The notes below the pieces were generated by a model. That model saw only the letters and a list, made by a program, of their open reading frames with translations, was not told the origin of the DNA and did not search any database. This document shows positions 7,004 to 15,897 of a DNA stretch of 64,000 bases, piece after piece; positions within the stretch are counted from its first letter, which is position 1; each line of letters starts with the position of its first letter. The stretch is from Rhizobium oryzihabitans. Its GTDB lineage: Bacteria; Pseudomonadota; Alphaproteobacteria; Rhizobiales; Rhizobiaceae. The stretch is taken from positions 1,884,382 to 1,948,381 of the forward strand of contig NZ_CP048635.1 in the NCBI RefSeq assembly GCF_010669145.1. Direction: 5' to 3'. A program made the translations under genes and the position numbers.

Positions 7004-7669
7004 ATGTTCAACTATACATTTCACTGGAATCAGGCGCTGAAGGCTTTGCCGCAGCTTCTGGACGGTGCGGTGGTGACGCTGCAGATTGCCATTCTCTCGA
7101 TGGTGATCGGTCTGGCCTTCGCCATCGTGCTGACGCTGTTCCGGCTTTCCGGTAACCGAATTCTAAGCGCACTCGCCTCCATCTGGGTGGAGGTTGCCCG
7201 CAACACGCCGGCGCTGTTCCAGATATACATGGCCCATTTCGGGCTTGGCAATTTCGGCATTCACCTCAGCCCCTATACGGCGCTTCTGGTCGGCATCGCC
7301 TTCAACAATGCCGGTTATCTTGCGGAGAACTTCCGTGGAGCGCTGAAAGCGATACCGGATACGCAGACCCGTTCCGGCCGCTCGCTTGGCATGACGTCGA
7401 TGCAGACCTTCCGGCTCATCATCATGCCGCAGATGCTGCGCGTCGCCTTCCTGCCCGCCACCAACCAGATGGTCTGGGCGATCCTGATGACCTCGCTCGG
7501 TGTCACGGTCGGCATGAATACGGACCTTGCCGGTGTCACGCAGGCCCTCAATGCGCGCTCGTTCCGCACTTTCGAATTCTTCGCGCTCGCCGCGGTCATC
7601 TATTACGTGATCGCCAAGATCGTCACGCTCGCCGCCAGAATGCTGGCCTGGCGTCTGTTCCGTTACTGA
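7004..7669 (+). CDS. Polar amino acid ABC transporter permease
   Basis: A 221-residue HisM/GlnP-type inner-membrane permease with about five hydrophobic helices. The BPD_transp_1 EAA-like loop is near residues 120-145 (TRSGRSLGMTSMQTFRLIIM), which docks on the ATPase. Its N-terminal NYTFHWNQALKALPQLLDGA is typical of the glutamate/histidine permease branch. The second permease begins 12 nt later, and the two should form a heterodimeric channel. Confidence 0.9.
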   Translation: MFNYTFHWNQALKALPQLLDGAVVTLQIAILSMVIGLAFAIVLTLFRLSGNRILSALASIWVEVARNTPALFQIYMAHFGLGNFGIHLSPYTALLVGIAFNNAGYLAENFRGALKAIPDTQTRSGRSLGMTSMQTFRLIIMPQMLRVAFLPATNQMVWAILMTSLGVTVGMNTDLAGVTQALNARSFRTFEFFALAAVIYYVIAKIVTLAARMLAWRLFRY

Positions 7670-7681
7670 GAGAGGTGAGCC

Positions 7682-8335
7682 ATGTTTGAAACCGCTCTCA
7701 CCTGGAGTGATCTCGCCTTCCTGGCCAAGGGTGCGGGGATGACGCTTGCCGTCACCGCCGTCGCCGTCACGGCAGGCACCATCATGGGGATCATCTTCGG
7801 CGTCATCCGTGTCCAGCTCGGGCCCTACTGGTCCCTGCCGCTGACCTTCGTGCTGGATATTTTCCGCTCTGTACCGCTGTTGATCCAGCTGGTGCTCGGA
7901 AATTCCTTCCAGTCGATCGCCAAGCTCGGCTGGCCGCCCTTCACCACCTCATGCGTCGTGCTGTCGCTTTATACGGCAGCCTATTGCACGGAAATCGTGC
8001 GCGGCGGCATCGGCGCAGTTCCGTCCAACACGCGCCGCGCCTGCCGGTCTCTCGGCATGACCTGGTCGCAGGACATGCGCTACATCGTGCTGCCGCTCGC
8101 CACCCGCGTATCGTTGCCGTCCTGGATCGGGCTGACACTCGGCGTCATGAAGGATTCCGCGCTGGTGCTGTGGCTCGGCCTCATCGAGCTTCTGCGCGCC
8201 TCGCAGATTCTCGTGACCCGCCTGCAGGAACCGCTGACCATTCTCATGATCTGCGGCGCCATCTACTTCCTTATCAGCTTCCCCATCGCCCGTTTCGGCG
8301 GGTATCTCGAAAGACGGTGGTCCCCCAATGATTGA
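7682..8335 (+). CDS. Polar amino acid ABC transporter permease
   Basis: A 217-residue permease paralogous to its upstream neighbour, with the EAA loop in NTRRACRSLGMTWSQDMRYI near residue 118 and multiple hydrophobic helices. GAGAGGTGAG precedes the ATG. Its last 8 bases overlap the ATPase gene, so translation is probably coupled. Confidence 0.9.
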   Translation: MFETALTWSDLAFLAKGAGMTLAVTAVAVTAGTIMGIIFGVIRVQLGPYWSLPLTFVLDIFRSVPLLIQLVLGNSFQSIAKLGWPPFTTSCVVLSLYTAAYCTEIVRGGIGAVPSNTRRACRSLGMTWSQDMRYIVLPLATRVSLPSWIGLTLGVMKDSALVLWLGLIELLRASQILVTRLQEPLTILMICGAIYFLISFPIARFGGYLERRWSPND

Positions 8336-9050
8336 GATCGAAAACGTCCGCAAATCCTTCGGCCCGCTGGAGGTTCTGAAAGGGATCAACCTGACCGTCA
8401 GCAAAGGCGAGGTCGTCACCATCATCGGCGGCTCCGGCTCCGGTAAGTCGACGCTGCTCACCTGCATCAACGGCCTGGAGCCGATCGACAGCGGCAAGAT
8501 CGTCATCGACGGCACGGAGGTGCATGCCAAATCGACCGATCTCAACAAGCTGCGCCGCAAGGTCGGTATCGTCTTCCAGCAATGGAACGCCTTTCCGCAT
8601 CTGACGGTGCTGGAAAACGTCATGCTGGCGCCGCGCAAGGTGCTCGGCATCTCGAAGGAGCAGGCCGAGGAAATCGCCGTCAAGCAACTGACCCATGTGG
8701 GTCTTGCCGAAAAGCTGAAGGTCTATCCGAACCGCATGTCGGGCGGTCAGCAGCAGCGCATGGCAATCGCCCGTGCGCTTGCCATGTCGCCGGAATATAT
8801 GCTGTTCGACGAAGTCACCTCTGCGCTCGACCCGATGTTGGTCGGCGAAGTGCTCGATACGCTGAAGATGCTGGCGGATGAGGGCATGACGATGATCTGC
8901 GTCACCCATGAAATGGCCTTCGCCCGTGATGTCTCCAACCGCGTCGCCTTCTTCCATCAGGGCGTGATGGCGGAAATCGGCACGCCGGACCAGCTGTTCG
9001 GCGCGCCGCAGCATGCCGAGACGCAGAAGTTCCTGGCGAGCGTGCGGTAA
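8328..9050 (+). CDS. Polar amino acid ABC transporter ATP-binding protein
   Basis: A 240-residue GlnQ/HisP-type ATPase. It has Walker A GGSGSGKSTLL near residue 35, signature MSGGQQQR near 136, Walker B YMLFDEVTSALDP and the switch His in VTHEMAFARD. It overlaps the preceding permease by 8 bases and the following oxidoreductase by one base (TAATG), so the transport and catabolic genes are one translationally coupled operon. Confidence 0.95.
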   Translation: MIEIENVRKSFGPLEVLKGINLTVSKGEVVTIIGGSGSGKSTLLTCINGLEPIDSGKIVIDGTEVHAKSTDLNKLRRKVGIVFQQWNAFPHLTVLENVMLAPRKVLGISKEQAEEIAVKQLTHVGLAEKLKVYPNRMSGGQQQRMAIARALAMSPEYMLFDEVTSALDPMLVGEVLDTLKMLADEGMTMICVTHEMAFARDVSNRVAFFHQGVMAEIGTPDQLFGAPQHAETQKFLASVR

Positions 9051-10291
9051 TGCCAGCCAATGATGCCATCGTTATCGGGGCCGGCGTTGTCGGCCTCTCG
9101 GCGGCAATCGCCGCGCAGACGCGCGGCCTTTCGGTCACCGTCATCGATCGCGAAGGGCCGGCGGCGGGCGCGTCGGCAGGCAATGCCGGCGCATTCGCCT
9201 TCACCGATATATTGCCGCTCGCGTCGCCCGGCATTCTCTGGAAAGCGCCGAAGTGGCTTCTCGATCCGCTCGGTCCGCTCAGCGTGCCGCCGGCCTATGC
9301 GCTGAAGATCGCGCCGTGGATGTTCCGCTTCTGGCGTGCCTGTGCCGCCTCCAAGGTCGAGCATTCCACTGCGGCCCAGACGGCGCTTATGGATCTTTCG
9401 AAGGCCAAGCTTGAGCCCTTCCTTAAAAAGACCGACACGATCGCCATGCTGCGCAAGGAGGGCAACCTCCAGGTCTATGAAAGCGAAGCCGAATTCGAGA
9501 GTTCGCTTCCCGGCTGGAAGGCGCGCGAGCGCCACGGCATCGAGTTTCGCCACCTCAATGCCGAGCAGATGGCCGAGATACAGCCCGGCATCGCGCCGCG
9601 TTTCACCTGCGGCACGTTTACACCCGGCTGGTATTCCATTGCCGATCCCAGGCTTTATACGCTTGCACTTGCCGAACATTTCCGCGCCATTGGCGGGCGT
9701 ATCGAACGGCTCGATATTGCCGCACTCAGGCCGCTGGAAGACGGCGTCGAGGTGGTGAGCCATGACGGGCGCACCCGCAAGGCCGGCAAGGTCGTGCTGG
9801 CGGCGGGCGCTTTTTCGCATCGCATCGCCCGCTCGCTCGGGGAAAAAATTCCGCTGGAAACGGAACGGGGGTATAATACCACCCTGCCGTCCGGCGCTTT
9901 TGATCTGCGCACGCAGGTGACCTTCGGCGGCCACGGCTTCGTCGTCACGCGGCTTTCCTCCGGCATTCGCGTCGGCGGTGCGGTGGAACTGGGCGGGCTT
10001 GAGCTTCCGGCCAATTTCGCCCGCTCCGAAGCGCTTCTGAAAAAGGCGGCGAGCTTCCTGCCGGGCCTCAGGACCGAAGGCGGCAAGCAATGGATGGGCT
10101 TTCGCCCGTCGCTGCCGGACAGCCTGCCGGCCATAGGCCAGGCGCGGCATACGGCGCGGGTGGTCTATGCTTTCGGCCACGGCCATCTGGGACTGACGCA
10201 ATCGGCGGGCACGGCCTGTATCGTCGCCGATCTTCTGACGGGGCAAAAACCCGCCATCGATACAAGGGCATTTTCGCCACAACGTTTCTGA
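9050..10291 (+). CDS. FAD-dependent D-amino acid (D-hydroxyproline) dehydrogenase, DadA-like
   Basis: A 413-residue DAO-family flavoprotein. The dinucleotide-binding site is at the extreme N-terminus ([19 protein letters not shown]), followed by an ASAGNAGAF segment and a C-terminal [16 protein letters not shown]-contact motif. DadA-like enzymes oxidise D-amino acids to imino acids. In 4-hydroxyproline degradation this step turns cis-4-hydroxy-D-proline into 4-hydroxy-1-pyrroline-2-carboxylate, the substrate of the DHDPS-family deaminase encoded at 3405. The start overlaps the ATPase stop by one base. Substrate assignment is from gene context; a broader D-proline or D-amino acid role is possible. 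Confidence 0.82.
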   Translation: MPANDAIVIGAGVVGLSAAIAAQTRGLSVTVIDREGPAAGASAGNAGAFAFTDILPLASPGILWKAPKWLLDPLGPLSVPPAYALKIAPWMFRFWRACAASKVEHSTAAQTALMDLSKAKLEPFLKKTDTIAMLRKEGNLQVYESEAEFESSLPGWKARERHGIEFRHLNAEQMAEIQPGIAPRFTCGTFTPGWYSIADPRLYTLALAEHFRAIGGRIERLDIAALRPLEDGVEVVSHDGRTRKAGKVVLAAGAFSHRIARSLGEKIPLETERGYNTTLPSGAFDLRTQVTFGGHGFVVTRLSSGIRVGGAVELGGLELPANFARSEALLKKAASFLPGLRTEGGKQWMGFRPSLPDSLPAIGQARHTARVVYAFGHGHLGLTQSAGTACIVADLLTGQKPAIDTRAFSPQRF

Positions 10292-10302
10292 CGGGGTTTT
10301 CG

Positions 10303-12011
10303 ATGTCTTCTTCCCTTTCGACAGCAGCCGTGCCTCAGGCACGCAGCATATTGGCCGGTGCGGCTGAAGGCGCGGTGATCGCCACCACAGAGGCGCTGAG
10401 CTTCTGGGGCGGCGTCGATCCCGCCACCGGCAAGGTCATAGACGTGCACCACCCGCTGCATGGCGTCTGTCTCACCGGCGGCGTGCTGTTCATGCCCACC
10501 AGCCGCGGTTCCTGCACCGGTTCGGGCGTGTTGCTCGATCTTATCCTGACGGGCCGCGCGCCCTCGGCGCTGGTTTTCTGCGAGGCCGAAGACGTGCTGA
10601 CGCTGGGTGCGCTGATCGCCGCCGAAATGTTCGGCAAGCCGTTGCCGGTGCTGCGCCTCGACACGGAGAATTTCGCCCGGTTCTCCCGTGCCGCTCATGT
10701 CCGTATCGGTGAAAAGACCATCGAGGCCGATGGCGTTTCCCTGGCAATCGCACCGCCGGCGACGGCGCATCTCGATCTCAAGGGTGACGACCGGGCAATG
10801 CTCGAGGGCCGTGATGGCATTGCCGCGCAGCAGGCGATGCGCATCATCATCGCCATGGCCGCCCAGCAGGGGCGTCAGCGCTGGTCGATGTCACGCAGGG
10901 CCATATTGACGGCTGCATCTATGCCAGCCCCGCCAATCTCACCTTTGCGGAAAAAATGGCGGAGATGGGTGCGAAGGTACGCGTGCCCACGACGATGAAC
11001 GCCATTTCGGTGGACAAGGCGCATTGGCGCGCCCAGGGCGTGCCGGAGGATTTCGGCGATCCGGCCGCAAGGCTTGCGGATGCCTATGTGCGCATGGGCT
11101 GTCGGCCAACCTTTACCTGTTCGCCCTATCTCCTCGACAGCGCGCCGCAGGCCGGCGACATGATCGCCTGGGCCGAATCGAATGCGGTGATCTTCGCCAA
11201 CACGGTTCTCGGTGCGCGCACCGCCAAACACCCGGATTTTCTCGATCTCTGCATCGCCCTGACGGGCAGGGCTCCCTTGTCCGGCGTCTATCTCGAGGAA
11301 AACCGCCGGCCGCAACGCATTGTCGATGTGGCTTTGCCTGAGGGTATCAACGACGCTTTCTGGCCGCTCGTCGGTTATCTCGCCGGCAAGGCGGCGCCCG
11401 ATTGCATTCCGCTTCTGCGCGGACTCGCCGCCGCAAAGCCATCGCGGGATGATCTGAAAGCGCTCTGCGCCGCTTTCGGCACGACCTCGGCCGCTCCCAT
11501 GCTGCATATCGAGGGTGTGACCCCGGAAGCCGGGCTTGCGCCTGTGGAAACAGCCGAAACCGTCACCATTTCGCTTGCCGATATGGCCGCCGGCTGGTCG
11601 CTTCTGAATGAGGGGCCGCAGGATGTGCAGCTCGTCGCCATTGGCAGCCCGCATGCCTCGCTGGAAGAATGCCGCGCGCTCGCGGATGCCTTCTCCGGTC
11701 GCAGGCGTCATGCGGATGTCGCCGTCATCGTCACTGCAGGACAGCAGGTCATCGACGCGGCCGGCCAGGATGGCACCCTGAAAAGCCTGCATGAGAGTGG
11801 TGTGCAGGTGCTGCCCGATCTCTGTTGGTGCTCGATTTCCGAGCCGGTTTTCCCGACGAAAACAAAGGCGCTGATGACCAATTCCGGCAAATATGCCCAT
11901 TACGGCCCCGGCCTCAGCGGCCGCGCAGTGCGCTTCGGCAGCCTTGCCGACTGCGTTGAAAGCGCGCTGACCGGCCACGCCATTTCCCGTCTTCCTTCCT
12001 GGCTTTCCTGA
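10303..12011 (+). pseudogene. Aconitase X (AcnX), probable cis-3-hydroxy-L-proline dehydratase (frameshifted)
   Basis: Two frames combine into one 569-residue aconitase X protein. The N-terminal swivelling (DUF126-type) domain starts at [11 protein letters not shown] and includes [18 protein letters not shown]. The large DUF521-type domain includes [25 protein letters not shown] and a C-terminal [15 protein letters not shown]. The Cys residues of the cluster-binding region are present (for example [11 protein letters not shown]). The frame breaks at GGGG 10869-10872; a fifth G restores [10 protein letters not shown]. Bacterial fused AcnX enzymes next to proline-racemase relatives dehydrate cis-3-hydroxy-L-proline to 1-pyrroline-2-carboxylate, which the reductase at 4623 would turn into proline. 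The activity is inferred from family and context. The break is probably a miscall because the rest of the gene is intact. Confidence 0.8.
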
Positions 12012-12021
12012 GGAGTTTTCA

Positions 12022-13050
12022 ATGCGCAGTATCAAGACCGTTCACGTCATTTCCGCCCATGCGGAAGGCGAGGTGGGAGATGTGATCGTTGGTGGCGTGA
12101 AGCCACCGCCGGGTGAGACGATCTGGGAACAGAGCCGGTTCATTGCGCGTGATGAGACTCTGCGCAATTTCGTGCTCAACGAGCCGCGCGGCGGCGTGTT
12201 CCGCCACGTCAACCTGCTGGTGCCGCCGAAACATCCAGACGCGGATGCCGCCTTCATCATCATGGAGCCGGAAGACACGCCGCCCATGTCCGGCTCAAAC
12301 TCCATCTGCGTTTCCACCGTACTTCTGGACGGCGGCATCGTGCCGATGCAGGAGCCGGAAACCCATATGCTGCTGGAAGCGCCGGGCGGGCTGGTGAAGG
12401 TGCGCGCCGAATGCCGCAACGGCAAGGCCGAGCGCATTTTCGTGCAGAACCTGCCGAGCTTTGCCGCAAAACTCGATGTCGAACTCGAGGTCGAAGGCCT
12501 CGGCACGCTGAAGGTGGACACGGCCTATGGCGGCGACAGTTTCGTCATCGTCGATGCCGAGGCGATGGGTTTCAGCCTGAAGCCGGAAGAAGCGCACGAG
12601 ATCGCCCGCCTCGGCGTGCGCATCACCAATGCCGCCAACAGGGCTTTGAGCTTCGAGCATCCCGAAAATCCGGACTGGCGGCATTTTTCCTTCTGCCTGT
12701 TTGCGGGCAAGGTGGAGCGCACCGAGGAGGGCCTGCGGGCCGGTGCTGCCGTCGCCATCCAGCCGGGCAAAGTCGATCGCTCCCCGACCGGCACCGCACT
12801 TTCGGCCCGCATGGCGGTGCTGCATGCACGCGGCGAGATGAAGGAAGGCGAGACGCTGACGGCCGTGTCGCTGATCGGCTCCACCTTTACCGGCCGCATT
12901 CTCGGAACGACAAAGGTCGGCGACCGCCCGGCCATCCTGCCGGAAATTTCCGGCCGCGGCTGGATCACCGGCATCCACCAGCACATGCTCGATCCGTCCG
13001 ATCCCTGGCCGGAAGGGTATCGCCTGACGGATACGTGGGGTGCGCGTTAA
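12022..13050 (+). CDS. Proline racemase superfamily protein with Ser90/Thr256 in place of both catalytic Cys
   Basis: A 342-residue member of the proline racemase/hydroxyproline epimerase fold, with the two-lobed arrangement and the DRSPTGT loop. Racemases and 4-hydroxyproline 2-epimerases use two Cys, in MCGH-type and DRSPCGT-type motifs. Trans-3-hydroxy-L-proline dehydratases keep the first Cys and have Thr in the second. Here the first motif reads PMSGSNSIC (Ser90) and the second DRSPTGT (Thr256), so neither Cys is present. A racemase using two thiols is therefore unlikely; a dehydratase or another proton-abstraction chemistry on a hydroxyproline is more plausible. GAGG precedes the ATG, and it lies 10 nt after the aconitase X gene at the end of the transporter operon. 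Confidence 0.8.
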   Translation: MRSIKTVHVISAHAEGEVGDVIVGGVKPPPGETIWEQSRFIARDETLRNFVLNEPRGGVFRHVNLLVPPKHPDADAAFIIMEPEDTPPMSGSNSICVSTVLLDGGIVPMQEPETHMLLEAPGGLVKVRAECRNGKAERIFVQNLPSFAAKLDVELEVEGLGTLKVDTAYGGDSFVIVDAEAMGFSLKPEEAHEIARLGVRITNAANRALSFEHPENPDWRHFSFCLFAGKVERTEEGLRAGAAVAIQPGKVDRSPTGTALSARMAVLHARGEMKEGETLTAVSLIGSTFTGRILGTTKVGDRPAILPEISGRGWITGIHQHMLDPSDPWPEGYRLTDTWGAR

Positions 13051-13083
13051 ACGACTCTACCAGAGGGGCGAGTGCCTACTTTT

Positions 13084-13202
13084 CCCTCATTCCTGTGCTT
13101 GTCACAGGAATCCAGTCAGCCCAAGTCCTTGGGCTGAGAAGACTCTCTCCGCCGCGCAGACGCGCGTCGGCTGGGTTCCTGTGACAAGCACAGGAATGAG
13201 GG
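13084..13202. repeat. RIME2-like palindromic repeat, copy 2
   Basis: Same architecture and nearly the same sequence as 5811-5929: arms CCCTCATTCCTGTGCTTGTC... / ...CAAGCACAGGAATGAGGG and an inner CAGCCCAAGTCCTTGGGCTG hairpin. It fills the gap between the convergent ends of the catabolic operon and the LacI gene and may act as a bidirectional transcript end. Confidence 0.85.
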
Positions 13203-13213
13203 AGGAGGGCTCC

Positions 13214-14290
13214 TCAGCCACCCAGCCGCTTCGTCGTCTCCCGCACAATCAGCTCGAACCCGACATCCACACGCGCGCCTTCGGGAACATCAGCGCCTTT
13301 TTCCGCCTCCAAAATGGAAAGCAGCAATTCACCTGCCTTGCGGCCGATCATCTGGGCGTCGACCCGGATCGTCGAAATCGCCGGATAACATTGCCTGCCG
13401 ATATCGAAATCGCCGAAGCCGAGGATGGAAACCTGGTCGGGCACGTGAATGCCGCGGCGGTGACATTCCATCAGCGCGCCCACAGCGGAAATATCGGACA
13501 CTGCGAAAATGCCTTCGACATCCGGCGCTTTCGCCAGCAGCGAGCCGAGCGTTTTGGCCCCATGGTCATAGGAGACCGGGGCGCTGCCTTCGCGGATGAT
13601 GAGGTCGTCGGCAATGCCGGCTTCGCGAAGTGCGGCACCAAAGCCGAGAAGACGGCTTTCACCGCGCCAGTCCTTCACGTCGCCATCAGCCCGCGACCCC
13701 AGCGCTCCGATTCTCTTAAAACCAAGTGATATCAGGTATTTGGCGGCGTTTCTTCCCACTTCGTAGTTGGAGAAGCCGACCGCGTGGTCGATCGGATGTT
13801 CGGGAACGTCCCATATTTCCACGATCGGGATGCCGGCGCGCATTAAAACTTCGCTCGCCATCTTGGTATGCACCGTTCCGGCAACGACGATGGCGTCGGG
13901 GCGGCGTTCCATCATGGTGCGGATGACGCGCTCCTCCTCCTGGAGATCGTACATCGTGTAGCCGATCAGCAGTTGATAGTCGGCCGCCCGCAGCGCGTTG
14001 GCGAGCCCCTGTGCGCTGTCGGCGAAGTTGGAGTTGGTGAGCGTCGGCAGGATGGCGGTGATGAAATTTGTACGCCGGGAGGAAAGCGAACCGGCGATTC
14101 TATCAGGCACATAACCCAGCTTCTCGATGGCCTTCATCACCTTCTGGCGTGTCTCCTCAGACACCAGCGCAGGATCGGCCAGCACGCGCGAAACGGTCAT
14201 CTTGGAGACGCCTGCGAGTTTCGAGACGTCGCTCATGGTTGCTTTTTTTGACGTGACTAACGCTGCGGCCAAGGGCGTGCGCTCCACCAA
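13214..14290 (-). CDS. LacI-family transcriptional regulator
   Basis: A 358-residue repressor. The N-terminal helix-turn-helix is TMSDVSKLAGVSKMTVSRV (residues 18-36), the hinge helix is RIAGSLSSRRT, and a periplasmic-binding-like effector domain follows (NFITAILPTLTN...). Repressors of this class bind 14-16 bp palindromes with a central CG. Two such sites, with half-site GATAACAT, lie at 14786 and 14948 in front of the divergent ABM gene and amino-acid ABC operon. The start at 14290 is TTG-GTG with GGGGAGA about 10 bases upstream; an internal ATG at 14236 would still keep the DNA-binding domain. The ligand is probably the solute of that transporter. Confidence 0.88.
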   Translation of the reverse strand: MVERTPLAAALVTSKKATMSDVSKLAGVSKMTVSRVLADPALVSEETRQKVMKAIEKLGYVPDRIAGSLSSRRTNFITAILPTLTNSNFADSAQGLANALRAADYQLLIGYTMYDLQEEERVIRTMMERRPDAIVVAGTVHTKMASEVLMRAGIPIVEIWDVPEHPIDHAVGFSNYEVGRNAAKYLISLGFKRIGALGSRADGDVKDWRGESRLLGFGAALREAGIADDLIIREGSAPVSYDHGAKTLGSLLAKAPDVEGIFAVSDISAVGALMECHRRGIHVPDQVSILGFGDFDIGRQCYPAISTIRVDAQMIGRKAGELLLSILEAEKGADVPEGARVDVGFELIVRETTKRLGG

Positions 14291-14370
14291 AGCATGTCTC
14301 CCCAGTTTTTAAGCCGGCAACAATTCGAACCGGTTTCAGGACAAGACATACACGAAGACAGGGAGGGAAA

Positions 14371-14404
14371 GCACGCCGCATGATTGCAGATCGGTGCGGC
14401 GTGC
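14371..14404 (-). terminator. Terminator of the ABM-domain gene
   Basis: A 10-bp stem GCACGCCGCA / TGCGGCGTGC sits 7 nt past the minus-strand stop. On the minus strand it is followed by TTTCCCTCC, only partly T-rich, so efficiency is uncertain. Confidence 0.6.
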
Positions 14405-14411
14405 ACCGGAT

Positions 14412-14732
14412 TTATGCGACTCGGCGATAGACCAGATGATAAAAACGCCCGTCGCACATGCTCATCATCTCATCCGTCAGTACCCGGCCCTCCAGCCGGA
14501 CCGGCGATACCAGCGCTTCTTCGACGGCTTCCATGGAGGGGTAGTCGATTTCCTGAACCATGATGATGGCGGCGGCGTCCGGGTCCGTGCGCTCGGTGCG
14601 CATGACCCGCACGGCCTGCGCGTTGGGCATGCGCTTCCAGACCGGCAGAAGCTTCTCCTCGACGATGCGGAAAAATTCCTCCTCCCGGCCGGGGTGGATA
14701 TTGCCTTCGAAAATGGCCGAACGTGTGTACAT
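14412..14732 (-). CDS. Small ABM-like (dimeric alpha-beta barrel) protein
   Basis: A 106-residue protein with an antibiotic-biosynthesis-monooxygenase-like ferredoxin fold: YTRSAIFEGNIHPGREEEFF at the start and a VRVMRTERTDPDAAAIIMVQ strand in the middle. These small proteins are often cofactor-free monooxygenases, isomerases or accessory factors. The start at 14732 has GGAGG at the right distance; the longer frame upstream lacks one. It is divergent from the amino-acid ABC operon and both are flanked by LacI-type operators, so it probably takes part in using the same compound. The reaction is unknown. Confidence 0.75.
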   Translation of the reverse strand: MYTRSAIFEGNIHPGREEEFFRIVEEKLLPVWKRMPNAQAVRVMRTERTDPDAAAIIMVQEIDYPSMEAVEEALVSPVRLEGRVLTDEMMSMCDGRFYHLVYRRVA

Positions 14733-14785
14733 GCTTTCCTCCCGAATGAATGCCGATTGCAACAGTTCTGTAGATCGGACTTGCA

Positions 14786-14801
14786 ATGATACCGATAACA
14801 T
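14786..14801. promoter_or_regulatory. Candidate LacI-family operator 1
   Basis: ATGATACCGATAACAT is a 16-bp imperfect palindrome around a central CG, the type bound by LacI/GntR-like repressors. It lies 54 nt ahead of the ABM gene start. Confidence 0.55.
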
Positions 14802-14947
14802 GCATTACTCATCCTGCCAAGAACGCGAAATGATGTCGATGAGAGGAAAATCGATATTCGGCAAAAATTGTTGAATTTACTTATAAATTCGAGTGGTTTT
14901 GAGCGTTTGCGTCATCTTGGGAGGAGTTTTTTGTAAATCGCGTCGAA

Positions 14948-14963
14948 ATGTTATCGAGAACAT
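14948..14963. promoter_or_regulatory. Candidate LacI-family operator 2
   Basis: ATGTTATCGAGAACAT is a near-perfect 16-bp palindrome with a central CG, 65 nt ahead of the binding-protein start. Its centre is 162 bp from operator 1, a spacing that would allow looping by a tetramer or independent control of the two divergent promoters. Confidence 0.6.
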
Positions 14964-15027
14964 TTTTCGATCTGCGCAAGGCCGGCTGTTCCGTTCGGGC
15001 AGCCACTATAAGGTTGGAGGAGAAACC

Positions 15028-15831
15028 ATGAGCATATCCAGATTTCTGAAGAACATGACCGTTGCCGTCAGCGTTGCCGCAGCAACGCTTGCCGCAGCCA
15101 CCTCGGCCCATGCCGTTTCGCTCAGCGAGATCACGGCGCGCGGCAAGGTTAAGATCGGTGTTCTCACCGGCGCGCCGCCGATGGGCATGGTGGACGAGAA
15201 GGGCAATCCGTCCGGTTATGACGTTGATGTCGCCAACCTTATCGGCTCTTACCTGTCGCTGCCGGTCGAACTGGTGCCGCTGACGCCGCCTGCGCGTATT
15301 CCCGCCCTTCAGACCGGCAAGGTCGATTTCCTTGTCGCGACGCTCGCCCCGACCGGCGAACGCGCCAAGACCGTGATGTTCACGCAGCCCTACAGCGCCT
15401 TCAACATGGACATCATCTCCGGCAAGGACCAGAAGTTCGAAAATCTCGACAGCCTGAAAGGCAAGCGGGTTTCGGTCAATCGCGGTTCCTCGCAGGAAAC
15501 CGCGCTGCGTAAGGCCAATGTCGAAGGTCTCGAAATCGTCGTCTACGAAGACGATTCCACCAGCGCCCAGGCTCTGCTTGCCGGTCAGGTCGATGCCGTA
15601 GCCCTGCCGTCCACGGTCGGCGAGGCGATCATCAAGCAGCGTCCGGAAGCCGGTCTGCAGGTCGGTTTCACCTTCTTCCAGCAGGGCAATTCCATGGCGA
15701 CGAAGATGGAGGATTTCGAGCTGCGTCAGTGGCTGAATACCTCCATCTATCTCATGAAGATGTCGGGTGACCTTGACCGTATCTCGGTGAAGTGGACCGG
15801 CCGTCCGCTGCCGCAATTGCCAAGCTTCTGA
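15028..15831 (+). CDS. ABC transporter solute-binding protein, family 3 (polar amino acid type)
   Basis: A 267-residue exported binding protein. The Sec signal peptide runs from MSISRFLKNM to AHA near residue 29, then SLSEITARGKVKIGVL and GYDVDVANLIGSYL mark the SBP_bac_3 fold. The ATG at 15028 has GGTTGGAGGAG upstream; the frame extends 45 codons further up but without a ribosome site. It heads an operon with two permeases, an ATPase and a 2-hydroxyacid dehydrogenase, under probable LacI control. The ligand is unknown; the dehydrogenase hints at an amino or hydroxy acid. Confidence 0.9.
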   Translation: MSISRFLKNMTVAVSVAAATLAAATSAHAVSLSEITARGKVKIGVLTGAPPMGMVDEKGNPSGYDVDVANLIGSYLSLPVELVPLTPPARIPALQTGKVDFLVATLAPTGERAKTVMFTQPYSAFNMDIISGKDQKFENLDSLKGKRVSVNRGSSQETALRKANVEGLEIVVYEDDSTSAQALLAGQVDAVALPSTVGEAIIKQRPEAGLQVGFTFFQQGNSMATKMEDFELRQWLNTSIYLMKMSGDLDRISVKWTGRPLPQLPSF

Positions 15832-15847
15832 TTGAGCCTTTCAACGC

Positions 15848-15873
15848 GCCCGCCGGGGAACATCCCGGCGGGC
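15848..15873 (+). promoter_or_regulatory. Intercistronic hairpin after the binding-protein gene
   Basis: A 10-bp GC stem (GCCCGCCGGG / CCCGGCGGGC) starts 16 nt after the stop and has no T tract. The placement matches the hairpin at 6948 in the other operon. Confidence 0.75.
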
Positions 15874-15897
15874 CGGGAAATGTCAACGGAGTGACGC

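Noticed and set aside
10303..12011. Aconitase X as two separate subunit genes
   Set aside because: Some AcnX enzymes are encoded as small and large subunits, but here the break falls about 190 residues in, there is no start with a ribosome site for the second part in the right place, and one G restores a continuous protein.
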